DNA of 34,018 bases from an uncultured Myxococcaceae bacterium (GTDB lineage Bacteria; Myxococcota_A; Polyangia; Polyangiales; Ga0077539), in contig CAMFHP010000097.1 in assembly GCA_945952225.1 (NCBI GenBank), forward strand, positions 1-34,018. The letters are read 5' to 3'. A program made the position numbers and the translations under genes. Below the pieces are notes generated by a model. The model saw nothing but the letters and a program-made list of their open reading frames with translations, was not told where the DNA came from and did not search any database. This document shows positions 5,445 to 13,750 of this stretch, piece after piece. Every line of letters begins with the position of its first letter. The first letter of the stretch is position 1.

Positions 5445-7004
5445 GTACCACCGGACGTCGTCGTAGCCGTCGTCGTCGATCGTCGCCGGAACGCGGGCAG
5501 CAGGGACGTTGCTGTGGGCCCACAGGCCCAGGAGGCCCGGGTCGATGCGGGCGGACGAGATCACCTCGAAGCGAAGGAAGGCGCCGGACGGTGGGAGGAG
5601 ACGGTCGACGCAGCCGTCGCCGTTGAAGTCGGCGTCCGACCCGCGGCTGTAGTCGTTCCAGTCGAAGGGCCAGGAGAGGCCGAGCGCGCGGCCCGAGAGG
5701 TACCCCGCAGGCCCCGCAATGCCGACGCGGACCGCGGTGTAGTGGACGAAGTCGCCGTACCCGTCACAGTCGACATCTCCGTTGACGGCGCCGATTCCGT
5801 GAAACCGGAGACGGTCGTCGACGACGCCGTTCGAAGGGATCGATCCGCTCGCGGTGCCGTACTCGATGCCCACGTCGGGGTTGGGCTGACCGAGGTCAAG
5901 GTCGGAGCCGAGGTAGGCCGCGTGCACGACGTCGGGGAAGCCGTCGCCGTTGAGGTCGATGCCGTTCTGTTGCCACTCCGTCGGATGCGGCGGGACCGAG
6001 AACCCCCAGGTCGGCCCCGGCGTGGCGTCGACCGTCGCGCCGCGCAGCGCGTAGAGGCGCCAGAAATGAAAGCCCGGCGACAGCGGTCCGGGCACCCGGA
6101 AGCGCGTGCCGGTCACCTCCCACGTGTGCTCGATCACCTCGCAGTCCCTCGTGGTGCAGAGCTCGATCCGCGCGCCGGTGGTCCCCGGTCCGAGCACCCA
6201 GTGGAGGGTCGGGCGCGTCGATCGAAGCGCCTCGATGGAGATGGGCGCCCGCGGGCGCACGCCCCACGCCACGCAGCGCCCGGAGACGCAGGTCGCAGCG
6301 GGCCCGCACGCGTGGCCGCACGCGCCGCAGTGGGCGTCGTCGGCGAGGGTGGTGGTCTCGCAGATGGTCCGCTCGTCGCCGTCGCACTCCGCCGTCCCCG
6401 CGATGCACGTGACCCTGCACCGTCCGGCGGTGCACACGGCCGACGCGGCGCGCTGGCCGACGGCCGGGCATCGGCTCCCGCACGCGCCGCAGTTCTCGCG
6501 GTCGCTGTCGAGGCTCTGACACGCCGCGCGTCCGCAGCGTCCGGTGCCGACGGGGCAGGGGACGCAGCGGCCGTTCGCGCAGGGCGCGCCGTCTTCGCAG
6601 GCCTGACCGCACGCGCCGCAGTGACGCGGGTCGGTGCGTACGTCGATGCACGCATTCTCGCCGTCGCACCACGCCCGCGGCGACGGACACGGCACGCAGC
6701 GACCCGCCATGCACACGGGGGTGGTGCCCGCGCACCGGCGTCCGCACGCGCCGCAGCTCTCCTCGGAGATGGCGAGGCAGACCGGGTGCCCGAGATAGGC
6801 GCAGGCGAGGGGGGCGTCGGGCGGGCACGCGAGGGTGCTCCCGTCGAGCGGCGTGATCACGTCGCTGTAGGTCGCGTCGGCGCCCGGGTACGCCACGTCG
6901 TCGGGGGGCGTCGGCGTTCCGCACGCGGTGACCACGCTGGCGAGCACGAACAGCACGAGGCGGGCACCCGCGCCGGACCCACGGCAGACGACGAACTCCC
7001 TCAT
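5421..7004 (-). CDS. Cys-rich FG-GAP repeat lipoprotein, C-terminus altered by transposon insertion
   Basis: This 527-residue predicted lipoprotein has a signal peptide ending LASVVTAC (lipid-anchored C28). A Cys-rich region (about 60-250) contains repeated CGACG..C units (SCGACGRRC, HCGACGQAC, NCGACGSRC, HCGACGHAC). A fibronectin-like segment (about 255-340, ISIEALRSTRPTLHWVLGP) and several FG-GAP/VCBS calcium loops follow (DLNGDGFPDVV, DVDCDGYGDFV, DFNGDGCVD, DDDGYDDV). Such proteins are exposed on the surface. The last residues, YAYPVWT and the stop, come from the inverted repeat of the transposon at 2359-5444. The native end (30 residues) now lies at 2258-2350. The gene probably still makes a nearly full-length product. 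The start at 7004 is the first ATG before the signal peptide; no strong ribosome site is visible. Confidence 0.88.
   Translation of the reverse strand: MREFVVCRGSGAGARLVLFVLASVVTACGTPTPPDDVAYPGADATYSDVITPLDGSTLACPPDAPLACAYLGHPVCLAISEESCGACGRRCAGTTPVCMAGRCVPCPSPRAWCDGENACIDVRTDPRHCGACGQACEDGAPCANGRCVPCPVGTGRCGRAACQSLDSDRENCGACGSRCPAVGQRAASAVCTAGRCRVTCIAGTAECDGDERTICETTTLADDAHCGACGHACGPAATCVSGRCVAWGVRPRAPISIEALRSTRPTLHWVLGPGTTGARIELCTTRDCEVIEHTWEVTGTRFRVPGPLSPGFHFWRLYALRGATVDATPGPTWGFSVPPHPTEWQQNGIDLNGDGFPDVVHAAYLGSDLDLGQPNPDVGIEYGTASGSIPSNGVVDDRLRFHGIGAVNGDVDCDGYGDFVHYTAVRVGIAGPAGYLSGRALGLSWPFDWNDYSRGSDADFNGDGCVDRLLPPSGAFLRFEVISSARIDPGLLGLWAHSNVPAARVPATIDDDGYDDVRWYYAYPVWT
5445..5452. repeat. 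Target-site duplication GTACCACC, right copy
   Basis: It is identical to 2351-2358 and abuts the end of the right inverted repeat at 5444. On the - strand it encodes the W-Y of the lipoprotein just before the transposon-derived codons. Confidence 0.88.
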
Positions 7005-7144
7005 GCAGAACGAAGTACCACGGTGCGACGCGGGTGTTCATGGCGGCGCGAGGAGGCTGCACGGCTGCGTCGCCGCCGTGGGGCGCGTGCGCGCGATGGC
7101 TTCCACCGTGGGGGCGCGTCTGGTAGGTGTGCGGGCCCTACACC

Positions 7145-9334
7145 ATGTCCTCGCCCACGCTTCTGCTCGAAATCGGTTGCGAAGAACTCCCGACGTCGTT
7201 TCTCGACGGCGCGCTCGACCAGCTTCGCACGCTCGTCACCGAGGAGCTCTCGAAGGCCCGCATCGCCCACGGGCTCGTGCGCGTGCTCGGCACGCCGCGA
7301 CGCCTCGCCGTGCTCGTCTCGTCGGTGGTGCCCGAGGTCGAGGCCCGCGAGGAGGAGGTGCTCGGGCCCCCCGAGTCGTCGGCCCGCACCGCCGACGGCC
7401 AGTGGAGCAAGGCCGCCGAGGGATTCGCGAAGAAGAACGGGGTGCTCCCCGCGGACCTCTCCATCGCCGACACCGCGAAGGGACGCTACGTGCGCGCGGT
7501 GATCCGCCACGCGGGGGGCTACACCGCGGCGCTGCTCCCGACGGTGCTCGCGACGGTGTGCCGCCGCATCGCCTTCGCGAAGAGCATGCGCTGGGCGACG
7601 CAGGAGACCGCCTTCGGCCGCCCCATCCAGTGGATCGTGGCCCTCTACGACACGCAGGTGGTGCCCTTCGAGTTCGCGGGGGTTCACGCCGGGGCCGTCA
7701 CCCGCGGGCACCGCTTCCTCGCGCCCGCGGAGATTCCGCTGCGCAGCGCCGAGGAGTACGTCACCGCGCTCGGCGTGGCCTTCGTGCGCGTCGACACCGA
7801 CTCGCGCCGCGTGGCGATGCTCTCGGGCCTCGAATCCGCCGCGGCGGCCGAGGGCGGCGAGCTCGTGCGCGACAGCTTTCTCGAAGGCGAAGTGCTCGGC
7901 CTCGTCGAGGAGCCCCACACCGTCGTCGGACGCTTCGAAGAGAAGTACCTCTCGCTCCCCGACGCGCTCATCGAGAGCGTGATGCGCGGGCACCAGCGGT
8001 ACTTCGCCGTCGCCCGTCGGCGTTCGGCGCTCGGCCCCGACGGCGCCTGGCACGGCGACCACGGTGACCCTTCGCACGGCGCGCACGGCCACGCGAACGC
8101 ACCCACGACGAACCGGCTGCTCCCGGTGTTTCTCACGGTGGTGAACACCGCGAAGGACCCGGACACCATTCGCAAGGGCAACGAGCGCGTGATGCGCGCG
8201 CGCCTCTCCGACGCGGCCTTCTTCGTGGAGCAGGACCGCCGCGCGCGCCTCGACGCCCGCGTCACGGCCCTCGACGGCGTGGCCTTTCACGCGAAGCTGG
8301 GCTCGTACGGCGACAAGGCCCGCCGCGTGTCGAAGCTCGCCGCGTGGCTCGCGCCGAAGCTCTCCGCCGACAGCGCCCACGCCGCGCGCGCGGGGCTCCT
8401 CGCGAAGGCCGACCTCGTGACCCTGACTGTCGGCGAGTTCCCGGAACTCCAGGGCATCATGGGTGGTTTCTACGCGCGCCACGACGGCGAAGACGGCTCC
8501 GTCGCCGCGGCCATCGAGGAGCACTACCAGCCGCGCGGCGCTGCGGACGCGGTGGCTCCGTCGAAGCTCGGCGCCGTGGTGGCCCTCGCCGACCGCCTCG
8601 ACACCCTCGTGGGATGCTTCGCCGTGGGGCTCCGTCCGTCGGGCAGCGAAGATCCCTTCGGCCTTCGCCGCGTGGCGATCGGCACGCTCCGCACGCTGCT
8701 GCACCACCGGGCCTCGCTCTCGCTCGCCGAGGCCCTCGGCGCCGCGTGGGACGTGTACGCCGACGAGAACGGCCGCATGGTCGCCAGCGCCGCCGCCGCG
8801 AAGGCCACGCGCGACGACACGGTGCGCGCCCTCGTCGACTTCGCCGCCGAGCGCCTCCGCGGATTGCTCGACGAGCGCTTTCCCCGCGACGTGGTGGCGG
8901 CGTGCATGGCGGCCTCGCGCGACAACCCCTTCGACGTGTTCGAACGCGCCGAGGGGCTCGCGACCTTCTGGGAGACGCCCGCCGCGGCCGACCTCGCGGT
9001 GGCCTTCAAGCGCGTGTTCAACATCTCGCGCGACGCGCCGGGCGGTGCGCTGACCGACGCCGACCGCGCGCTCCTCACGCGCCCCACCGAGGTGGCCCTC
9101 GTGGCGGCCTTCGAGGGCACGCAGCGTGAGCTCGCCCCGCTCTTCGCCGCGCGTCGCTTCGTCGAAGCGTTGGAGCTCATCGCCCGCGCGCTGCGTCCGC
9201 CCGTCGATGCCCTGTTCGCGCCGGGACAACCCCTCGTGCGCGACGGCACGGAGACCGAAGGCCCGCGGCTCCGTCTGCTCCGCACCATCGCCGACGCGGT
9301 CGGCGGCTTCGCGCGCTTCGACGCCCTCGAATAG
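7145..9334 (+). CDS. glyS: Glycyl-tRNA synthetase beta subunit
   Basis: This is the beta chain of the alpha2beta2 glycyl-tRNA synthetase, which recognises and binds tRNA-Gly so that the alpha chain can charge it. Family motifs are clear: LEIGCEELPTSF (start), MRWATQETAFGRPIQWIVALYD, AGAVTRGHRFLAP, ELQGIMGGFYARHDGE, EEHYQPRGAAD, and VALADRLDTLVGCFAVG followed by GSEDPFGLRRVAIG. A C-terminal anticodon-binding-like region ends at FDALE. At 729 residues it is somewhat longer than the usual 690 or so. The excess is mainly a His/Gly-rich insertion at about 290-318 (GDHGDPSHGAHGHANAP) in the segment after MRGHQRYFAV. ATG 7145 is chosen because it begins the conserved N-terminus; the earlier in-frame codon adds only six residues. 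No glyQ is in the window. Confidence 0.96.
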   Translation: MSSPTLLLEIGCEELPTSFLDGALDQLRTLVTEELSKARIAHGLVRVLGTPRRLAVLVSSVVPEVEAREEEVLGPPESSARTADGQWSKAAEGFAKKNGVLPADLSIADTAKGRYVRAVIRHAGGYTAALLPTVLATVCRRIAFAKSMRWATQETAFGRPIQWIVALYDTQVVPFEFAGVHAGAVTRGHRFLAPAEIPLRSAEEYVTALGVAFVRVDTDSRRVAMLSGLESAAAAEGGELVRDSFLEGEVLGLVEEPHTVVGRFEEKYLSLPDALIESVMRGHQRYFAVARRRSALGPDGAWHGDHGDPSHGAHGHANAPTTNRLLPVFLTVVNTAKDPDTIRKGNERVMRARLSDAAFFVEQDRRARLDARVTALDGVAFHAKLGSYGDKARRVSKLAAWLAPKLSADSAHAARAGLLAKADLVTLTVGEFPELQGIMGGFYARHDGEDGSVAAAIEEHYQPRGAADAVAPSKLGAVVALADRLDTLVGCFAVGLRPSGSEDPFGLRRVAIGTLRTLLHHRASLSLAEALGAAWDVYADENGRMVASAAAAKATRDDTVRALVDFAAERLRGLLDERFPRDVVAACMAASRDNPFDVFERAEGLATFWETPAAADLAVAFKRVFNISRDAPGGALTDADRALLTRPTEVALVAAFEGTQRELAPLFAARRFVEALELIARALRPPVDALFAPGQPLVRDGTETEGPRLRLLRTIADAVGGFARFDALE

Positions 9335-9437
9335 CGCACCCCTCGCGCCGTCGCCGGTTGGCACGGTGGTCAAGCTCGACGATACTCGCGCCGGTGCACG
9401 GTGCAGCGGATCCACAGCGCTGCCGGAGGGATTCTTC

Positions 9438-11576
9438 ATGTCGTGGCAGCGCTTCGCTCGGGTGGTTCCGGTGCTCGTGTTCGCGGTGGGATGCGGCTCC
9501 GACGGGGCCTCGTTCCCTGCGCAGGGAATCGACGCGGGCCGTGACGCCGCGGGCGATGCGCGCAGCGACGCGAGCGCCGACGGACGCGATTCGTCGACCC
9601 CGGCGCCGGTGCTCGTGGGGGCGGTGCCCGACCACGGATCGTTCCTCGGCGGCACCGAGGTCACCCTCCGCGGATCGAACTTCACCGAAGACGCGCAGGT
9701 GTACTTCGGCGGACTTCTGGTGCAGCCGCGCTTCACGCGCTTCGTCGACCGCAACCGCATCGTGGTGACCACGCCCTCGGGGCGTCCCGGTGTGGTCGAC
9801 GTGGAGATCCGTCAGAACGGCCGCGCCACCGTGCTCCCGCAGGGCTACCGCTACGACGCGTTCTACGTCGACCCCGCGCTCGGCCCCACGACGGGCAACG
9901 CGCGCGTGCAGCTCCACGGCCTCGGAACGCCCTTCGCCGACGGCATGACCGTGACCTTCGACGGCATGCCCTGCACCGGCGTGCGCGTGACGGGCCCCGA
10001 GCTCGCGTCGTGCCTCACGCCCGCGCACCCCGACGGCCGCGTGTCGGTCACCATCGTGAGCGGATCGAGCACGCTCACCGTGCCCGACGCGTACCAGTAC
10101 GCCGACTCGGCGGACTCCGTGGGCGGCGGCCTCTCGGGCGGACGCATCCAGGGCTCGCTGACGGTCACCGTGCTCAACGCGATGTCGGGCGGACCGGTGC
10201 CGGGCGCGGCGGTGTTTCTGGGCACCGATCCGTCGGTCACGCCCCCCGGCGCGGGACGCACGGGCGACACGGGTCAGGTCACGCTCTCGCCCGAGACCAT
10301 CACGCCGCCCGTGACGGTGACCGCGAGCGCGCGCTGCTTCACCACGACGACCATCCAGAGCTTCGACGCGCGCAACGCGACGATCTACCTCACGCCGCTG
10401 ATGACCGAGGAGTGCGCCTCGTCGGGCATGCAGCCCATGAGCACGCAGCGTCCCGTGTATCCCGGTCGCGTGCAGGGCGAGCTCATCTGGTCGGGGCCCA
10501 ACGAGTTCGCGCCGAACCCCTGGCGCAACGTGCCTGCGCCGCGCGCGGGCGAGCGTCACGTCGCGTACGTGTATGCGACGCGTCCCGACATCTTCACGCC
10601 CGACTACACGGGCACCAACGCGGCGCGCTTTCAGTCGCGCGTGCTCGAAGTGGTGCCCGAAGACTACGGCGGCCGCGGCTACGCCTTCGACCTGCTGGTG
10701 CGTCCCGGCGCCATCGCGGTGTACGCGCTCGCGGGTGTGGAGCGCACGACGGGCGACGCCACGCAGCGGCGCTTCGTGCCCTACGTGATGGGCGTCGCGC
10801 GCGGCGTGCTCGCGTCGCCGGTGAACCCCACGACCCCGACCGAGGGCGTGGTCACCAACGTCGCGATCAACATGGACATCTCCCTCGACCACGAGACGCC
10901 GCTCGACGTGACGGCGTACCCGCTGCCGTCGGGGCAGACGCAGCCGAACATCTTTCACGCGAGCGCGTTCATCGACCTCGGCGGCGAGGGTGTGATTCCG
11001 CGTCCCGACCTCAGCGTGACGGGCACGCGGGCGGGGGCGTACGTGTTCAGCGGGCTGCCGGGCTTCACGGGCGCGCTGGCCGACGCGACGTTGAAGATCC
11101 ACGCGCGCTACGCCTCGGGCACGGTCACGGGGCCGCAGACCTTTCAAGACACGCCCGCGCCGTGCAGCGCGCTCATTCTCGGCGGCATCACCTCGCCCGA
11201 CGAGACCGTGGCGGTGCGGGGCTGGATGGGCATTCCCGACCTGATGTCTCCGACCGCGGGCGGCGCGCTCCCGGCCGATCGCACGGTGCGCTTCTCGGTG
11301 GACCCTGCGCTCGCGGCGCCCGATCTGCTGATCCTCACGCTCCAGTGGGAGGGCAGCTCGTGGCAGCACCTCGCGGCGGGCGCCGAGCGCGCGATCCGCT
11401 ACCCCGACCTCTCGACGCTGATGGGCCTGTCGGACCTGCCGACGGGTGACATCCTGGGCCTCTCGCTCGTGGGCGTTCGCATCCCGGGCTTCGACTTCAA
11501 CCGCTTCACGTACGCGACGATCAACCAGGCGTACTGGAGCGCCTACGCCGGCCGCGGGACCTACGTCACCCGCTGA
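9438..11576 (+). CDS. TIG/IPT-domain surface lipoprotein (first of two paralogues)
   Basis: This 712-residue predicted lipoprotein has a signal peptide ending VFAVGC (C19), then a short Asp/Ala-rich linker. Two immunoglobulin-like IPT/TIG domains follow: about 55-140 (PVLVGAVPDHGSFLGGTEV) and about 141-220 (GNARVQLHGLGTPFADGM). Next is a carboxypeptidase-regulatory-like beta domain (about 235-320, TVTVLNAMSGGPVPGAAVFL), then a long C-terminal region of unknown fold. GGAGGG seven bases before ATG 9438 fixes the start; earlier in-frame codons lie inside glyS in another frame. It is 25 bp upstream of the IgGFc-type lipoprotein gene. It resembles the gene at 13751 throughout (for example GPNEFAPNPWRN in both). 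Adhesion or matrix binding is plausible but inferred. Confidence 0.88.
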   Translation: MSWQRFARVVPVLVFAVGCGSDGASFPAQGIDAGRDAAGDARSDASADGRDSSTPAPVLVGAVPDHGSFLGGTEVTLRGSNFTEDAQVYFGGLLVQPRFTRFVDRNRIVVTTPSGRPGVVDVEIRQNGRATVLPQGYRYDAFYVDPALGPTTGNARVQLHGLGTPFADGMTVTFDGMPCTGVRVTGPELASCLTPAHPDGRVSVTIVSGSSTLTVPDAYQYADSADSVGGGLSGGRIQGSLTVTVLNAMSGGPVPGAAVFLGTDPSVTPPGAGRTGDTGQVTLSPETITPPVTVTASARCFTTTTIQSFDARNATIYLTPLMTEECASSGMQPMSTQRPVYPGRVQGELIWSGPNEFAPNPWRNVPAPRAGERHVAYVYATRPDIFTPDYTGTNAARFQSRVLEVVPEDYGGRGYAFDLLVRPGAIAVYALAGVERTTGDATQRRFVPYVMGVARGVLASPVNPTTPTEGVVTNVAINMDISLDHETPLDVTAYPLPSGQTQPNIFHASAFIDLGGEGVIPRPDLSVTGTRAGAYVFSGLPGFTGALADATLKIHARYASGTVTGPQTFQDTPAPCSALILGGITSPDETVAVRGWMGIPDLMSPTAGGALPADRTVRFSVDPALAAPDLLILTLQWEGSSWQHLAAGAERAIRYPDLSTLMGLSDLPTGDILGLSLVGVRIPGFDFNRFTYATINQAYWSAYAGRGTYVTR

Positions 11577-11601
11577 TCGCCGCGAACGCAGGGCACCGCG
11601 C

Positions 11602-13635
11602 ATGAAGCACTCGCAACGATTCCTTTCGCTCGCGCTCCTGATGGTGGCGTGCGGCTCGCCGAACCGTGAGATCGACGGCGGCGTCACGGCCGACGTGCCC
11701 ACCGGGAGCGACGCGCCTTCGACCCCCGACGGCTCGTGGATCACCTGCCAGGTCGGTCAGCAGCGCTGCTTCGAGAACACGCACCAGACCTGCCGCGCGG
11801 CGGGCGAGCTCACCACCGTGGTGAACGAAGACTGCGCCGAGCAGGGGCTCGTGTGCGTGCCCGATCGGTGGTGCGTGCTGTGCCGTCCCGGCGACACGCG
11901 CTGCACGGAGAACAGCCTCTCGGTGGAGGTGTGCGCGCCCGACGGCCGGAGCTGGCAGCCCATGCGCGACTGCGACACGTCGATGGGCGAGGCGTGCCGC
12001 GGCGGGCGCTGCGTGCGGCTCTGCACCGACGACTCGGTGATCAACACCAACATCGGCTGCGAGTACTACGGCGTCGACCTCGACAACATCGTGGAGACGG
12101 GCGGACGCAGCGCGGCCTCGCAGCAGTACGCCATCGTGGTGAGCAACCCCGATCCGGTGCTCACGACGCGCGTGGAGATCCACCGCAACAACGCGCCGCC
12201 GGGCATGCCGCCGGTGCTGGAGCGCGTGGCGACGGCGGTGATTCCGCCGCGCGACCTCGAAGTGTTCGAGCTGCCCGCGCGTGAGGTCGATTGTTCGACG
12301 GTGGCGGGGCTCAACGACGGCTCGGGCACGTGCCTCTCGTCGCGCGCGTATCGGGTCACGTCGACGTTCCCGGTGATCGCGTATCAGTTCAACCCGCTGG
12401 AGAACGTGGGGGTGTTCTCGAACGACGCGTCGCTGCTCGTGCCGACGAACTCGCTCGACGGAAACTACCGGGTGATCTCGTGGCCGCAGCAGTGGTCGCG
12501 CACCGACAACCCCGACACGAACGGCGGCGACGAGATCCGCTCGTTCATGACCATCGTGGGCACGCAGCCCAACACCCGTGTCGAGGTGAACGCGACGGCC
12601 GATGTGATCCCCGGCGGACCGCTGCGCATGACGCAGGCCGCGGGCTCGCCCTTCGCCGTCACGCTCGGACCGTTCGACGTGCTCAACCTGGAGACCGGAG
12701 AGTTTCTCGCGGACTTCACGGGGAGCTCGATCACGGCCGATCGTCCGGTGGCGGTGTTCGCGGGCACCGAGTGCTCCGACGTTCCCTTCTGGCGCACGTC
12801 GGCGGAGCGTCAGGCGGCGTGTGACCACATCGAAGAGCAGCTCTTTCCTGCGTCGACGGTGGGGCAGCGGTACGTGGCCTCGCGCACGGCGCCGCGCACG
12901 CGGGCGGTCACCAACGCGGGCGCGATGGTGGCGCAGGTCAACGAGCCCGAGTGGTTCCGCGTGATGAACCCCGGATCGTCGCCGGTGCACGTCGAGACCA
13001 CGCTCCCCGTCGACGTGAGCAACCCCGGCGGACCGACGCTCGCGTTCGACCTCGACGAGGGCGAGTTCCGCGACATCCGCGCGCTCGCGGACTTCATCAT
13101 CCGCGGCAACAACCGCGTGTCCGTCGCGCAGTTCATGGGCTCGCAGAACACCACGGGCATTCCCCTCACGCTGCCCGGCGGCGACCCCTCGCTGGTGATC
13201 GTTCCGCCCGTGGAGCAGTGGCGCTCGGAGTACGTGTTCCTGACGCCGAACAAGTACGCCTTCGACTTCGTGCAGATCGTGGCGCGTCCGTCGGCGCGGG
13301 TGTTCCTCGGCGACGGCGTGAACGAGACCCCGGTGGCGGACTTCGCCGACTGCACGGTCTCGCGCTCTGACGGTTGCATCGAGACCGCGCGCCACATGTG
13401 CCCCGCGCCGGTCTACGTGACGTACCGCTGCCAGCTCTCGTTCCCGCGCATCGACAGCAGCACCATGCCCCCGACGATCCTCCCGGGGCGCCAGGGTGAT
13501 GGTGTGCACACGGTCCGCGCGGAGCCCGCCAACGCGGGTGATCCTCCCGAGACCGTGATGGTGCTCGTGTCGGGCTTCGACCGTTACGTCTCGTACGCCT
13601 ACGCGGGCGGAACGAACCTCACGCCCATCCGCTGA
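11602..13635 (+). CDS. IgGFc-binding-protein-like, Cys-rich lipoprotein
   Basis: This 677-residue predicted lipoprotein has a signal peptide ending LLMVAC (C17) and a short acidic linker. A Cys-rich region (about 48-150, with C-x6-C spacing such as CQVGQQRC, CVLCRPGDTRC and CRGGRCVRLC) precedes a large domain typical of the bacterial IgGFc_binding family. Signatures of that domain are PVIAYQFNP, SNDASLLVPTNSL, ADRPVAVFAGTECSDVP and CDHIEEQLFP. The name comes from a mucin-like mammalian protein; in bacteria the binding partner is unknown. It lies between two TIG lipoprotein paralogues on the same strand (25 bp and 115 bp gaps), so the three probably act together at the cell surface. The start at 11602 opens the signal peptide. 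Confidence 0.88.
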   Translation: MKHSQRFLSLALLMVACGSPNREIDGGVTADVPTGSDAPSTPDGSWITCQVGQQRCFENTHQTCRAAGELTTVVNEDCAEQGLVCVPDRWCVLCRPGDTRCTENSLSVEVCAPDGRSWQPMRDCDTSMGEACRGGRCVRLCTDDSVINTNIGCEYYGVDLDNIVETGGRSAASQQYAIVVSNPDPVLTTRVEIHRNNAPPGMPPVLERVATAVIPPRDLEVFELPAREVDCSTVAGLNDGSGTCLSSRAYRVTSTFPVIAYQFNPLENVGVFSNDASLLVPTNSLDGNYRVISWPQQWSRTDNPDTNGGDEIRSFMTIVGTQPNTRVEVNATADVIPGGPLRMTQAAGSPFAVTLGPFDVLNLETGEFLADFTGSSITADRPVAVFAGTECSDVPFWRTSAERQAACDHIEEQLFPASTVGQRYVASRTAPRTRAVTNAGAMVAQVNEPEWFRVMNPGSSPVHVETTLPVDVSNPGGPTLAFDLDEGEFRDIRALADFIIRGNNRVSVAQFMGSQNTTGIPLTLPGGDPSLVIVPPVEQWRSEYVFLTPNKYAFDFVQIVARPSARVFLGDGVNETPVADFADCTVSRSDGCIETARHMCPAPVYVTYRCQLSFPRIDSSTMPPTILPGRQGDGVHTVRAEPANAGDPPETVMVLVSGFDRYVSYAYAGGTNLTPIR

Positions 13636-13750
13636 TCGCGGCGCCGACGTACGTCGTGCGGGTGATGCGCCGCCATTGCGCGCACCCCGCTGTCGTCTCG
13701 ATACTCCAACCCCTACGTTTCCTTTCTCCCCACTGCGCCGAGGACCTCGC

